Source: Alphaproteobacteria bacterium (GTDB lineage Bacteria > Pseudomonadota > Alphaproteobacteria > CAAHEQ01 > UBA3637). From it: DNA of 45,781 nt. Positions 1-9,621 of this stretch are shown here, piece after piece. A program made the translations under genes and the position numbers. Below the pieces are notes generated by a model that did not search any database, was not told the DNA's origin, and saw nothing but the letters and a program-made list of their open reading frames with translations. How positions within the stretch are numbered: position 1 is the stretch's first letter; each line of letters begins with the position of its first letter. Location: the NCBI GenBank assembly GCA_017467335.1, contig JAFTSJ010000021.1:1-45781 (forward strand), read 5' to 3'.

Positions 1-2183
1 AAAATAATGAAGCAGGAAAAGGACAAAGCGGTGACACATGTGTTGAAGATATGGATTGTACCAGTTTGTGCGGAACGGCTACGTGTAATGCTGATAAAAT
101 GACGTGTCAAAACGATTGTACAGGGAGTGCTAATCCCCATTGTTTCGATAACAATGGAACAGGCGTTTGTGTTGAATGTTTAGCCAATAAAGATTGTCCG
201 CATGAAAATCAAATTTGTGATTTAACGAATCACAAATGCGTGGATATTCCCCAATCCTGCGGTGAAGGAGGTAGATTCGGAAAAGAATATCGGGCAGCAA
301 ATGGATCGTGTGTCAGTTGTGATTATATGAGTGAAATTATCATTATGAATTCGGATGACAATGACGGTATTTTTGAAAAAACAGTCGGGAATGTTTCCAT
401 TGAAGATACGCATAGTGGAATAGAAATGTGTCAAGCATGTCAAGAAATTGCCCATCGTACGGAAGAAGCAGGCATGGGAGAAGAAAAGAAAACCTATTGT
501 GCCACCAGTTGTGTTAAAGGAAACAGTTATTTAGATGCAACAGGTAAATGTATTCCATGTGATTCAACAACGGAATCAAAAATTCTTAACGATGATAAGT
601 CTTTTAAGTTGTGTACAGCATGTTCTAATCGGATGTGGGTTAAAAATAATGCAAAACAATATTATTGTGCATTAAAAGAGTGTCCTAATGGACATTATAA
701 AGGATATGATTCGGCAAACGGTGTTTATCAATGTAAAGCCTGTAATAATAGTAAAATAAATTGTTATAGTAGTAATTGGCCCAACTGCAGTGCTTTCTAT
801 GGGGGACGGTTGTGGAATTCAAATATGACAACTTCATCAGGTAATTTGCTTTCAGAATGGTCTGATTTGTGTGAACAGTGTGGGTCAGCTAAAGATTTAG
901 ATTATCGTAAAGAACGAACAGTTATGTATATTGATGGATGGTATTTATGTGCTCCAAAATGTAATTCAAATCAGTTTCGTAACGCTATGGGAGATTGTGT
1001 AGCTTGTGATAATCCAAATCCTATTTCAATTGTTAATTCAGCAATACAAGGAAGTAATCCAGTCAAACAATATCTGCGTGATTTATGTGAAGACTGCGGA
1101 CGAACGGTAAATGGGAGTTATTGTCTTCCTTTGGAACAGGATACGTGTGAAGAAGGAAAAGAATTTAAAGGAAAAGATGCTAAATGTTATCCTTGTACAA
1201 CGAATATTGGGTGTGTCGCTGTTGATTCTGATGAAGAATCGGGTTGTACAAAAAATTGCAGTACAGAGCGGGTCTATTCTGACGGCTTTTGTTTTAAAAA
1301 ATGTCAACTGAATGAATTTTTAGCACGTGATGAAACAGGCGATTCGGATTGTTATCCGTGTTCACACATCGGTGATGGCAAAATGGTAAGATTTGCACAA
1401 GCAGCTGTTGAGTATGAAAATAAACTCTGTACTTCTTGCGGTGTTAATCAACATCAAATCTGGACATATAACTCTTATCGCTATTGTGTTCCGGTTGACT
1501 GTGGACAAAACAAAATGCGTCAAAAACAAGGATATTGTACATCTTGTTTAACATCAGCAGGTACATTATCTGATATATTATCACAAGCAGAGTGTGAAAA
1601 ATGCCCCAATCATATTTACTTGGACGGATATTGTGTTTATGTTTCTGCCGGTCAATCAGGTATTTGTAATAATGACAGTCCTGATACAACAAAATATCCG
1701 AATTTTTCGCCTGTTGGTTTAAAATACCGTGATAACACCGGCATTTGTCGTTTTTGTTCCGAAACAGATGCCGGATATGAAGCAACAGCCGAAGAATGTG
1801 CCAGTTGTGGTGGTTTGCGTACATTGATAGATGGTAAATGTATGTATGGCGGTTGTTTACAAAATGATACGTTTATGTCGATAAACGGTTGTCCGTCTTG
1901 TGATGTAACAGGAAAAGTTGAAATTCCCAATAAAAGCGAAGCTGAACAATTGTGCAATGATTGTAATCGGCGTGTTATGTCCACGGTTAATGATGCCAAA
2001 TATTGTGTTCAAAAATGTGATTTGGATGAATGGCAAGATATTAACGGTGATTGTTGGAGTGCAGAAACGGATGTCGGTAGTAATGAAATCGGTACGGATG
2101 AATTATCGGCTCAATTATGCCGAAATGCTTCCCGTTCGCCCAGTAAAGATGATGAAACAGGACGCGTGTATTGTCAGCAATAA
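1..2183 (+). CDS. Cys-rich repeat protein, 5'-truncated by the window edge
   Basis: The reading frame is already open at base 3 and encodes more Cys-containing sequence before the first ATG at 51, so the gene starts outside the window. At least 727 codons are present. Cys makes up a strikingly large share of residues. About eight units of 70-100 residues recur, each with an LCxxC pair, a spacer of 8-25 residues, a YC, another Cys 3-4 residues on, an aromatic or polar stretch, and a closing GxCxxC. There is no membrane segment in the visible part, which ends in YCQQ without an anchor. The regular disulfide-type pattern suggests an exported, surface or secreted protein; the signal peptide would be upstream. 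I recognise no named family. The pattern superficially resembles furin-like or Giardia VSP Cys repeats, but this is only pattern-level similarity. Next gene is convergent ruvA. Confidence 0.8.
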   Translation, partial: NNEAGKGQSGDTCVEDMDCTSLCGTATCNADKMTCQNDCTGSANPHCFDNNGTGVCVECLANKDCPHENQICDLTNHKCVDIPQSCGEGGRFGKEYRAANGSCVSCDYMSEIIIMNSDDNDGIFEKTVGNVSIEDTHSGIEMCQACQEIAHRTEEAGMGEEKKTYCATSCVKGNSYLDATGKCIPCDSTTESKILNDDKSFKLCTACSNRMWVKNNAKQYYCALKECPNGHYKGYDSANGVYQCKACNNSKINCYSSNWPNCSAFYGGRLWNSNMTTSSGNLLSEWSDLCEQCGSAKDLDYRKERTVMYIDGWYLCAPKCNSNQFRNAMGDCVACDNPNPISIVNSAIQGSNPVKQYLRDLCEDCGRTVNGSYCLPLEQDTCEEGKEFKGKDAKCYPCTTNIGCVAVDSDEESGCTKNCSTERVYSDGFCFKKCQLNEFLARDETGDSDCYPCSHIGDGKMVRFAQAAVEYENKLCTSCGVNQHQIWTYNSYRYCVPVDCGQNKMRQKQGYCTSCLTSAGTLSDILSQAECEKCPNHIYLDGYCVYVSAGQSGICNNDSPDTTKYPNFSPVGLKYRDNTGICRFCSETDAGYEATAEECASCGGLRTLIDGKCMYGGCLQNDTFMSINGCPSCDVTGKVEIPNKSEAEQLCNDCNRRVMSTVNDAKYCVQKCDLDEWQDINGDCWSAETDVGSNEIGTDELSAQLCRNASRSPSKDDETGRVYCQQ

Positions 2184-2231
2184 CAAAAAAAGGTAAAATT
2201 CAATTATAAATACTCACACTTGATTGAAAAA

Positions 2232-2852
2232 TTATATTTTCATTTTGCCGATTTCTTTTAGTGATAAACGAATGACTTCGCTTGTATTTATATCCGGATT
2301 TTCTTTCAGTATTTGTGCTACAATACCACCGGCTTCGGCACGAGCATATCCAAGATTTGATAGAGCGGACATAGCTTCATCAAGTGTTTTGTTATGCGTC
2401 AGACCACTTGTTCCCGTTTGAAGAATGGACATGTTTTCATTTGTGCCGATAGAACCAAGTTTTCCTTTGAGTTCTGTTACCAAACGGGTTGCTAATTTGG
2501 GGCCGATTCCTGAAACACGGGTAAATGTTTTCGAATCACCGGTCATAACGGCTAATTGGATATCTTGATGTGTTAATGTTGATAAAATGGCAAGAGCAAC
2601 TTTTGCACCAACGCCTTGAACAACGTTTAGTATATTAAATAATTGTTGTTCTGTTTGTGTGGAAAAACCAAACAATTTAATGGAATCTTCTCGAACCTGT
2701 GTTTCAATGAATAAGCTGATTCCTTCCCCTATACCGGATAGTTGACCGATTGTTCGGGTTGAACAAAAAACACGATACCCGACCCCATTGACGTTAACAA
2801 TAATAAAACCGTCATAAATGCTGTCTAACAGTCCCATCAATTTTGCAATCAT
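2232..2852 (-). CDS. ruvA: Holliday junction branch migration protein RuvA
   Basis: RuvA binds four-way junctions as a tetramer and loads the RuvB motor during recombinational repair. The 206-aa product begins MIAKLMGLLDSIYDG, the typical OB-fold start, followed by VNGVGYRVFCS. Two helix-hairpin-helix segments are visible (NVVQGVGAKVALAIL and RVSGIGPKLATRLV), then an acidic linker and the C-terminal RuvB-binding domain (LSNLGYARAEAGGIV). The frame stays open 28 codons further upstream, but the ATG at 2852 is preceded by GAGAAAGGAAATATA, a clear ribosome binding site, and gives the normal family length. It stands alone here: ruvB is about 16 kb away at 18367 and ruvC is not in the window. It converges on the Cys-rich gene. 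Confidence 0.96.
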   Translation of the reverse strand: MIAKLMGLLDSIYDGFIIVNVNGVGYRVFCSTRTIGQLSGIGEGISLFIETQVREDSIKLFGFSTQTEQQLFNILNVVQGVGAKVALAILSTLTHQDIQLAVMTGDSKTFTRVSGIGPKLATRLVTELKGKLGSIGTNENMSILQTGTSGLTHNKTLDEAMSALSNLGYARAEAGGIVAQILKENPDINTSEVIRLSLKEIGKMKI

Positions 2853-2930
2853 TATATTTCCTTTCTCTTTGAAATATTGTAACAAATCGATTTTTAAAAA
2901 GCAAGTCTTATTCAAATTAAGAAAAATGAT

Positions 2931-2959
2931 TTGCAAAAATATTTTTTTTCATGTAAAAT
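2931..2959 (+). promoter_or_regulatory. Probable sigma-70-type promoter of dnaB
   Basis: TTGCAA (2931-2936), a 17-bp spacer and TAAAAT (2954-2959) sit 38 bp upstream of the dnaB ATG. The same TTGCAA box is used at two other candidate promoters in the window (31947 and 36080). Confidence 0.55.
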
Positions 2960-2997
2960 ACCGAAACCGCAAAACAACTTAATTTAGGGTTAGAACT

Positions 2998-4446
2998 ATG
3001 GAAAATATGATACGTATTCCACCACAAAATTTGGAAGCCGAACAAGCCTTATTGGGAGCTATTCTTTCGAATAATCGGGCGTTAGAAAAGGTTTCTGAAT
3101 TTTTGCGATCAGAATGTTTTGCAAATCCCGTTCATGGTAAAATTTATGAAGCGTGTCGTTTGTTTATTGAACAGGGTCGAATTGCTGATCCGATAACTTT
3201 GAAAGCATTTTTTGAAGGAGATAATTCTTTAAAAGATATTGGTGGAGCATCTTATTTGGCTGAACTTGCAGCAGCCTCGACAAATATTATTAACGCAACG
3301 GATTATGGTCGTCAAATTTTAGACCGATATTTGCGAAGACAAATGATTGCATTGGGAACGGATATTGTCAATGATGCGTTTGCTATTTCAATAAATGAAG
3401 AAGCTATTGAACAAGTTGAACATGCAGAAAAACGATTATATGAAATTGCAAATTCCGGTGAAATGGCAGGCGGTCCTCAGCAACTTAATCAAGCATTACA
3501 ATTGTCATTACAAACGGTTCAGCATGCCATGAACACGCCCAGTGGTGTTTCCGGCGTTTCAACCGGTTTGATTGATATGGATAATTTATTAAGTGGTCTT
3601 CATAATTCCGACTTGTTGATTTTAGCCGGTCGTCCGGCTATGGGAAAATCGGCATTAGCTTTAACTATGGCATACAATGCCGCTGTAAAATTTGAAGAAG
3701 AAAATCGTAAAAATACTGAAAAGAAATCGGTTGTATTTTTTTCGCTGGAAATGTCGGCTGAGCAATTGGCTTCTCGTATTTTATCAGCAAAAGCACAAGT
3801 TCCGGGGCATTTAATGCGTTCGGGTAAATTGACAGATGAACAATTTGATGAATTGGCCGCCGGTGTATCTTTATTGAACAGGTTACCGCTTTATATTGAT
3901 GAAACCCCGGGTATGACGGTTACGGGTATTAAAAACAGAGCTCGCCGTATGAAAAGGGATAAGGAAAAAGGGTTAGGTTTAATCGTTATTGACTATTTAC
4001 AATTGATTACAGCCGGTGGGGGTCGTAATGAAAATCGTGTGCAAGAATTATCGGAAATGACACGCCAATTAAAAATTATGGCTAAGGAATTAAATGTTCC
4101 TGTTTTAGTATTGTCACAATTATCTCGTTTGGTTGAACAACGTGATAATAAACGCCCCTTATTGTCGGACTTGCGTGAATCCGGTTCTATTGAACAAGAT
4201 GCTGATATTGTGATGTTTGTTTATCGTGAAATTTATTATTTACAAAATGAAGTTCCTGTTAAGCATTTAAACGAAACACCGGAAAAATTTGAAATACGTA
4301 AGCAAGAATGGGAAGCTAAAAAATTAGAATTAGCCAATCAGGCGGAAGCTATTATTGCCAAACAACGACATGGTCCGGTTGGTACGGTTAAGTTATACTT
4401 TAATGGTGAGTTTGGTAAATTTGGTAATTTACAACAACCTGAATAA
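2998..4446 (+). CDS. dnaB: Replicative DNA helicase DnaB
   Basis: Hexameric 5'-3' helicase that unwinds DNA at the replication fork. The 482-aa product has the N-terminal primase-interacting domain (PPQNLEAEQALLGAIL, residues 8-23), a linker, and the RecA-like C-terminal ATPase. Walker A is GRPAMGKSA at 211-219, Walker B is LIVIDYLQL at 328-336, and the conserved DLRESGSIEQDAD is at 391-403. Length is normal and no intein is present. The start ATG has only a weak AGGG upstream, but it matches the family N-terminus. It is followed after 16 bp by a lipoprotein gene, so the downstream genes may be co-transcribed from the dnaB promoter. Confidence 0.97.
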   Translation: MENMIRIPPQNLEAEQALLGAILSNNRALEKVSEFLRSECFANPVHGKIYEACRLFIEQGRIADPITLKAFFEGDNSLKDIGGASYLAELAAASTNIINATDYGRQILDRYLRRQMIALGTDIVNDAFAISINEEAIEQVEHAEKRLYEIANSGEMAGGPQQLNQALQLSLQTVQHAMNTPSGVSGVSTGLIDMDNLLSGLHNSDLLILAGRPAMGKSALALTMAYNAAVKFEEENRKNTEKKSVVFFSLEMSAEQLASRILSAKAQVPGHLMRSGKLTDEQFDELAAGVSLLNRLPLYIDETPGMTVTGIKNRARRMKRDKEKGLGLIVIDYLQLITAGGGRNENRVQELSEMTRQLKIMAKELNVPVLVLSQLSRLVEQRDNKRPLLSDLRESGSIEQDADIVMFVYREIYYLQNEVPVKHLNETPEKFEIRKQEWEAKKLELANQAEAIIAKQRHGPVGTVKLYFNGEFGKFGNLQQPE

Positions 4447-4462
4447 TAAGAAAGGAAATAGG

Positions 4463-4900
4463 ATGAAAAAAAATCAGATTGTAATGGGATTATTGTGTTT
4501 TTCCGGAGTTGTTTCTTGTCAATCATCTATAAATTTTACGGACGTACGGGAATCTCAAGAAGCAGATCTTGTTGTTTTGCGTGAAAGAGATTGTATTTTA
4601 ATGAATAATAAATTTGTTAATCCGTATGCCAAGGATGGACGCACTCTTTCTTATGAATTGGAATTAGATATTGATAATGATAGAAAAGCCGATATTTCTG
4701 TGCCGGTTATGGTTGATGTAACCCATATGACACAAAAACAGGTACAAGAATATATGAATTATGTCAGACAATTACCTCAAACAGAAACAAAGACAATTAA
4801 AGAATGGAAAGATAAAATTCAAGATTATCCGTTGTTGGAGGCTCATCACATTGAATCATCCGTAATGTATGTTTATTGCGATCGTTCTCGCACAAAGTAA
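4463..4900 (+). CDS. Small putative lipoprotein of unknown function
   Basis: A 145-aa product. The frame is open from 4355 inside dnaB, but the ATG at 4463 follows AAGAAAGGAAATAGG and starts a lipoprotein signal peptide: MKKNQIVMGLLCFSG then VVSC, a lipobox with the modified Cys at residue 19. The mature part is polar with no further membrane segment and one more Cys pair (C42 region and near the C-terminus, YVYCDRS). It is probably anchored in the outer or inner membrane after processing by Lgt, LspA and the Lnt encoded two genes downstream. I recognise no family. It lies between dnaB and a DUF192 gene, all closely spaced on the same strand. Confidence 0.75.
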   Translation: MKKNQIVMGLLCFSGVVSCQSSINFTDVRESQEADLVVLRERDCILMNNKFVNPYAKDGRTLSYELELDIDNDRKADISVPVMVDVTHMTQKQVQEYMNYVRQLPQTETKTIKEWKDKIQDYPLLEAHHIESSVMYVYCDRSRTK

Positions 4901-4912
4901 CAGAAAATAACA

Positions 4913-5410
4913 ATGTGTAAAAAACAAACTCTGATAAAATGGGGATTACGTTTGATACAATGTTTTACATTGTTTGTTTTTTTATTCATTTTTTTTATGA
5001 TTTATTGTGTGTGGAAAAGTATGCCGGAAGGATATCAGCCGGTTACTATTCAAACAGCTAATAAATCTATAACTGTTAAGGCAGAAATGGCGTTAACTCC
5101 CGAACAACAGGCTCTTGGTTTGATGTTTCGTCAAAAATTGCCTTTTGACGAAGGTATGTTGTTTGTTTTTCAGACAGAACAAATAATTTCAATGTGGATG
5201 AAAAATACATATTTACCGCTGGATATGATTTTTTTTGATGATAATCATACGATTGTTCATATTTATCAAAATGCACGCCCGCATGATTTAAGTATTATAT
5301 CGTCTCGTGTACCTGTATTGGGTGTTTTGGAAGTGAATGCCGGTTTTGTTCAGAAAAATCATATTAAGCTGGGAGATAAAATAAACCATCCGTATATTGT
5401 AAAGGATTGA
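4913..5410 (+). CDS. DUF192 family membrane-anchored protein
   Basis: A 165-aa product with one N-terminal membrane segment (about residues 15-34, rich in F, I and L) and an exported DUF192 domain. Family hallmarks seen: VKAEMALTPEQQALGLMFRQKLPFDEGMLFVF in pieces, then ISMWMKNTYLPLDMIFFD and VLEVNAGF near the end. DUF192 proteins are small beta-rich domains of unknown biochemical role, usually periplasmic. The ribosome binding site is weak. The gap from the lipoprotein gene is 12 bp, and the stop is 2 bp from the lnt ATG, so this is one transcription unit. Confidence 0.88.
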   Translation: MCKKQTLIKWGLRLIQCFTLFVFLFIFFMIYCVWKSMPEGYQPVTIQTANKSITVKAEMALTPEQQALGLMFRQKLPFDEGMLFVFQTEQIISMWMKNTYLPLDMIFFDDNHTIVHIYQNARPHDLSIISSRVPVLGVLEVNAGFVQKNHIKLGDKINHPYIVKD

Positions 5411-5412
5411 TA

Positions 5413-6915
5413 ATGAAAAATTTAGGATTTGTCTTTCAAAAAATACATCATTCATCGTTATTGATTCGATGTGGCTTAGCATTAGGGTTAGGGGTATTGA
5501 GTGCTTTTTCTTTTGCTCCATGGTTTTTGTGGTTTTTATTGTTGATTGCTTTAAGCGGGTTGATGTTCTTATTGAACAAAACCCGAATGAAACAGGGAGC
5601 TCTTATCGGTTTTTGTTTCGGTTTCGGACAAGGTCTTATTTCATTAGCTTGGGTTACAAATGCGTTATTGATTGATAATGGTACATTTGCCGTTTTTGTT
5701 CCGATTGCTTTGTTGGGATTGGGATTGTTTATGGGGCTGTTTTTTATGGGTCCGGCGGCTTTATGTTGTATGGCTTCAAGTGGTTTTAAAAGATGGATTT
5801 CATTTTGTTGTTGGTTTGTTATTTTTGAATGGATTCGTTCTTGGCTTTTGACCGGATTTCCGTGGAATTTAATCGGGTCTGTTTATACGGAAAATACGGC
5901 TTTATTGCAATTTGCAAGTATTTTTGGTGTGTATGGGTTGTCTTTTTTAACGATATTAACATTTACTTCGTTTGCTTTGTTACCTGAAAGAAAGCCGATG
6001 ATTGTCATGTTGATGATTTTTTTAGGTGTTTATTTGAGCGGGGCTTTTCGTTTATATCGGGCAATACAAGAAAATGTTATAGGCGTTCAATTACGACTGG
6101 TTCAACCGAATATTGAACAAACGTTGAAATGGAATCCGCAAAAAAGAATGGATATTGTATCTAAATTGATTGGTTTATCCAAAAAAGATAATCAGGCAAT
6201 CACTCATGTTATTTGGCCTGAAACAGCTGTTCCGTATTTATTGGAAATTCAATCAGATGAACGGGAAATATTGATGAGTGCTATCCGTGACGGTGGAACA
6301 TTGATGACCGGTGGTTTGCGGGTTGTTAATCGTGAAAAAAAACAATTGGCAAACAGTATTTTTATACTTGACCACATGACAGATATTGTGGGATATGCGG
6401 ATAAATCTCATCTGGTTCCATTTGGAGAATATGTTCCGATGCGGGGGATTTTACCTCTTGATAAAGTTGTTCCGATTGAGTCGGATTTTATAGCCGGAAA
6501 CGGTCCAAAGACAACGGTTGTTCCTAAAGCCCCCCCTGCTTCATTATTAGTTTGCTATGAAATTATTTTTCCTCGAGCCGTTGTTGATGATAATCAACGA
6601 CCGGAATGGATTGTTAACGTCACGAATGATGGTTGGTATGGTATTTCTGCCGGACCATATCAACATTTAGGAATGGCTCAATTACGTGCCGTTGAAGAAG
6701 GATTGCCCGTTATTCGAGTTGCCAATACGGGGGTGAGTGCCGTTATTAGTCCCTACGGTGAAAAATTAAAATCATTACCACTGGGAAAAGAAGGTATTAT
6801 TGATTCTTCTTTACCAAGAGCTATACAAAAAACGTTGTATGCTACGTGGGGGAATATTCCTTTGTTATTGTTATGTATTTTCGGCATTCTTTTTTCATTT
6901 AGAAAATCGAAATAG
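5413..6915 (+). CDS. lnt: Apolipoprotein N-acyltransferase Lnt
   Basis: Transfers an acyl chain from phospholipid to the N-terminal Cys of lipoproteins in the inner membrane. The 500-aa product has about six membrane segments in residues 15-220, then a nitrilase-type domain. The catalytic triad can be placed as E270 (IWPETAVPYLL), K331 (ADKSHLVPFGEY) and C381 (LLVCYEIIFP). A final membrane segment lies near the C-terminus (LLLLCIFGILF). ATG 5413 is preferred over the TTG at 5407, which overlaps the upstream stop, because AAAGGA at 5401-5406 is well placed for the ATG. It is the last gene of the dnaB-side group and converges on the Stealth gene. Confidence 0.96.
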   Translation: MKNLGFVFQKIHHSSLLIRCGLALGLGVLSAFSFAPWFLWFLLLIALSGLMFLLNKTRMKQGALIGFCFGFGQGLISLAWVTNALLIDNGTFAVFVPIALLGLGLFMGLFFMGPAALCCMASSGFKRWISFCCWFVIFEWIRSWLLTGFPWNLIGSVYTENTALLQFASIFGVYGLSFLTILTFTSFALLPERKPMIVMLMIFLGVYLSGAFRLYRAIQENVIGVQLRLVQPNIEQTLKWNPQKRMDIVSKLIGLSKKDNQAITHVIWPETAVPYLLEIQSDEREILMSAIRDGGTLMTGGLRVVNREKKQLANSIFILDHMTDIVGYADKSHLVPFGEYVPMRGILPLDKVVPIESDFIAGNGPKTTVVPKAPPASLLVCYEIIFPRAVVDDNQRPEWIVNVTNDGWYGISAGPYQHLGMAQLRAVEEGLPVIRVANTGVSAVISPYGEKLKSLPLGKEGIIDSSLPRAIQKTLYATWGNIPLLLLCIFGILFSFRKSK

Positions 6916-6938
6916 AACAAGTAACAATGGTGTATATT

Positions 6939-7931
6939 TTATTTTTCGAATGATGATTTTTCGGGGAACAGATTTTCTAAAATTTTTAATGTAATGTTAA
7001 TTTCATTGTTTGTTTTTCCTTCAAAATCATTTAAACAAAACAAACACGGTTGTTCATTCTGTAATGTATAAAAATCTCTTGAAATAAGGGAAAAGGCGGT
7101 TTTACAGGTCGTAGGAAAAGCCGTTGTATCCCATTTGGAGTACATATGATTTTGGTTGTTCATCCTATCTCGTAATTCAACAATAATTCGATTTAAATCG
7201 GTTTCCTGTCTGAATTTAGAATATGTTGTTTGTAAACTTTCATTCTTAAATTCATTTAAAGCATCAATATAGTATGATTTTCTGTATGGTTGAATATTGT
7301 GAGAGGGGGTAATAACAAAATTAAGCGGATATTTTTGTGCGATTAAATGATGTGCTTGTTGAATTTGAGCTAACCAAAGATTGGTGTTGTACGTGCGTTT
7401 TTTATATTTAACAAAGACACGGGGATTATGTGTTTGTGAATCAAAAAAGAAATTTTTTTCCAAAGGAACTCGAATATAACAATCATCATTTGCAAAAAGA
7501 AAATGTTCGGATAAATTGGGAATGTAGGGGATTCTGACTTCTAAAGCAGCAGAATTAAAAATCGGTAAAGCATCTTTTGGAAAAATATCTGTATGGTTAA
7601 TAATGGTTATCTTGGGATGGTTTGCCAGCCAATCAGGCGTTTGATTATCTGTTACAATATAAATATGGTTAATCCACGGAATATTTTTTTCAACCGAACG
7701 TAATGAATATTTTAATTCGTCAAATTGTCTGAAACGGGAAACATGGGTGCCGTTTTCAGGTAGTTTTCCATATTTTTTTTGCCAATATGTCTTTTTTTTA
7801 AGCCAAGTCGGATCATCTCCATCTACCCACAGATAAACCAAATCAACGGGGTAATCACTTTTGTTTTGGTGTTGACAAACAGCAATAATACTGGCAAAAA
7901 TAATCACAATAAAAACAGCTAACTTATACAT
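6939..7931 (-). CDS. Stealth-family (hexose-1-phosphate transferase-type) protein
   Basis: The 330-aa product carries the Stealth conserved regions. CR1: DLVYLWVDGDDPTW (about 30-43). CR2: SRFRQFDELKYSLRSVEK, then PWINHIYIVTDNQTPDWL, IFNSAALEVRIPYIPNLSEHF and FLFANDDCYI (about 65-153). The later part holds a CR3/CR4-like YSKWDTTAF. Family members transfer sugar-1-phosphate in capsule or surface-glycan synthesis and include GlcNAc-1-phosphotransferases; the substrate here cannot be inferred. An N-terminal hydrophobic segment (residues 3-19) suggests membrane anchoring or export, which is uncommon for a cytosolic glycan enzyme. The ATG is preceded by GGAGAAATACA. No other glycan gene flanks it. 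Confidence 0.82.
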   Translation of the reverse strand: MYKLAVFIVIIFASIIAVCQHQNKSDYPVDLVYLWVDGDDPTWLKKKTYWQKKYGKLPENGTHVSRFRQFDELKYSLRSVEKNIPWINHIYIVTDNQTPDWLANHPKITIINHTDIFPKDALPIFNSAALEVRIPYIPNLSEHFLFANDDCYIRVPLEKNFFFDSQTHNPRVFVKYKKRTYNTNLWLAQIQQAHHLIAQKYPLNFVITPSHNIQPYRKSYYIDALNEFKNESLQTTYSKFRQETDLNRIIVELRDRMNNQNHMYSKWDTTAFPTTCKTAFSLISRDFYTLQNEQPCLFCLNDFEGKTNNEINITLKILENLFPEKSSFEK

Positions 7932-8000
7932 TGTATTTCTCCATGTATGTTTGAAAGTAGCAAAAGAGGTATGTATCTGTCAATTAAAATATTATTGACT

Positions 8001-8062
8001 AAAAAAATCCGAGTTTAGTAAAATTCTTCAAAAGAAAGAACAACCTTAAACTCGGATTTTTT
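8001..8062 (-). terminator. Rho-independent-like terminator after glyS
   Basis: Inverted repeat of about 15 bp (AAAATCCGAGTTTA at 8004-8017 with its complement at 8047-8060) around a 29-nt loop. Read on the minus strand it ends in a run of T directly after glyS. The long loop makes it less canonical. Confidence 0.6.
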
Positions 8063-8083
8063 AATTATTCAAAATTTTTATTT

Positions 8084-9451
8084 CTATGACATGAAAAAAT
8101 TTTTCAGATAAGTTGATAACTCACTTACCAAAATTCGTTCTTGTTGCATCGTGTCACGATTACGGATGGTTACAGTAGCCGGTTCTTTTTCAATGCTTTC
8201 GAAATCAACCGTAATACATAGCGGCGTACCGATTTCATCATGACGGCGATAGGCTTTTCCGATATTTCCGGAATCTTCTAACATAACACGTCCGATACCT
8301 GTTTTTAAAAGGTCTTTTTTGATGGTTTGAGCCATTTGAACAATACCGGTATGATTCCGTTTCAAGGGAATAACAGCAACTTTAACAGGAGCCAAATGTT
8401 TTTTCAATTTTAAAACAGTTCTTATTTCACCGTTAGGTAACGGTTCTTCCGTATATGCTTCGCTTAAAACAGCCAAGACACCTCGTTCAACACCGGCTGA
8501 CGGTTCAACGACAAACGGGACATACCATTTCTTTGTTTCATCATCAAATAAGGCCAGTTTGGCAGAACTTTCTTTATTTTCATGAACATTTGATGACAAA
8601 TTTAATTCAGATTGATAACGGGTGTGGTTACCCAAATCATAATCCGTTCGATTGGCAACCCCTTCCAATTCTTCCAATCCGTGTGGAAATTCATATTCCA
8701 AATCGTATGTTGCTTTGGAATAGTGAGCCAGTTCGGATTCTTCAATCCGATGGACATTGATTTTATCCCGATTCAACCCTTGTTCAATCCACCAATTAAT
8801 ACGAATGTCTTTCCACTTTTCCAACCAGTCCATATCCGTTCCCGGTTTGACGAAAAATTCCAATTCCATTTGTTCAAATTCACGAACACGGAAAATAAAA
8901 TTACGGGGTGTGATTTCATTTCTAAATGTTTTTCCGATTTGAGCAATTCCAAAAGGGGCTTTACGAGCCGTAGAATCGACAACGTTTCTGAATTGTGTAA
9001 AAATAGCTTGGGCTGTTTCTGGTCTTAAATAGGCGAAATTATCGGCATTTTCAATCGGACCGACTGTTGTTTTAAACATCAAATTAAACATACGAGGTTC
9101 GGTTAATTCCGTGCTACCACACGTTGGACATTTCCCGTCTTTGATGTGATCGGCTCTGAAACGGTTTTTGCATTTTTTACAATCTGTTAAGGGATCTGTA
9201 AATGTCGCTTCATGACCGCTATAATGTAAAACACGTTGATGTGTTAAAATGGATGCGTCCAAACCTTCGACGTCATCCCGTTCATAAATCATTGAACGCC
9301 ACCAAGCAGCTTTTAGATTATTTTTTAATTCAACACCCAGTGGCCCGAAATCATAGACCCCTTGTAATCCGCCATATATATCGGCATTTTGAAAGATAAA
9401 ACCACGTCTTTTACATAAAGATACTAATTGTTCCATTGTTGTTGCAGGCAT
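8084..9451 (-). CDS. glyS: Glycine--tRNA ligase, single-chain (alpha2) type
   Basis: Charges tRNA-Gly. The 455-aa product is the homodimeric class II type found in archaea, eukaryotes and some bacteria, not the alpha2beta2 GlyQ/GlyS pair. Diagnostic segments: [17 protein letters not shown] near the start, [15 protein letters not shown], a CxxC-x(n)-CxxC zinc site ([21 protein letters not shown]), [20 protein letters not shown] and the C-terminal anticodon domain (KVAVIPLKR). The frame extends 18 codons upstream, but the ATG at 9451 follows AAAAAAGGAGTTAAAT, an ideal ribosome binding site. It is unusual for a proteobacterium and is discussed as a finding. Confidence 0.95.
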   Translation of the reverse strand: MPATTMEQLVSLCKRRGFIFQNADIYGGLQGVYDFGPLGVELKNNLKAAWWRSMIYERDDVEGLDASILTHQRVLHYSGHEATFTDPLTDCKKCKNRFRADHIKDGKCPTCGSTELTEPRMFNLMFKTTVGPIENADNFAYLRPETAQAIFTQFRNVVDSTARKAPFGIAQIGKTFRNEITPRNFIFRVREFEQMELEFFVKPGTDMDWLEKWKDIRINWWIEQGLNRDKINVHRIEESELAHYSKATYDLEYEFPHGLEELEGVANRTDYDLGNHTRYQSELNLSSNVHENKESSAKLALFDDETKKWYVPFVVEPSAGVERGVLAVLSEAYTEEPLPNGEIRTVLKLKKHLAPVKVAVIPLKRNHTGIVQMAQTIKKDLLKTGIGRVMLEDSGNIGKAYRRHDEIGTPLCITVDFESIEKEPATVTIRNRDTMQQERILVSELSTYLKNFFMS

Positions 9452-9564
9452 ATTTAACTCCTTTTTTGTCTGAATGATTGTATCGTCACAAATGTAAAAA
9501 GTCAATGATAATCTTATTTCTACAATTAACTTTTTCTATAAAATCATCTTGTTGAGATAAATAT

Positions 9565-9600
9565 AAAAAAATTCAGAAAGACAAAGTTGCCTTTCTGAAT
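9565..9600 (-). terminator. Terminator of the 111-aa hypothetical gene
   Basis: A perfect 10-bp stem (ATTCAGAAAG at 9571-9580 with CTTTCTGAAT at 9591-9600) and a 10-nt loop. On the minus strand the stem is followed by a T-run (plus-strand A-run 9565-9570). Confidence 0.8.
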
Positions 9601-9621
9601 GACCATTAAAAATTAAAAAAA

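Noticed and set aside
1444..1999. Minus-strand ORFs of 115-126 aa inside the Cys-rich gene
   Set aside because: They lie opposite a gene with consistent repeat structure and have no ribosome binding site; shadow frames.
4355..4462. Upstream extension of the lipoprotein frame into dnaB
   Set aside because: The extension overlaps dnaB, has no ribosome binding site and would destroy the lipoprotein signal peptide.
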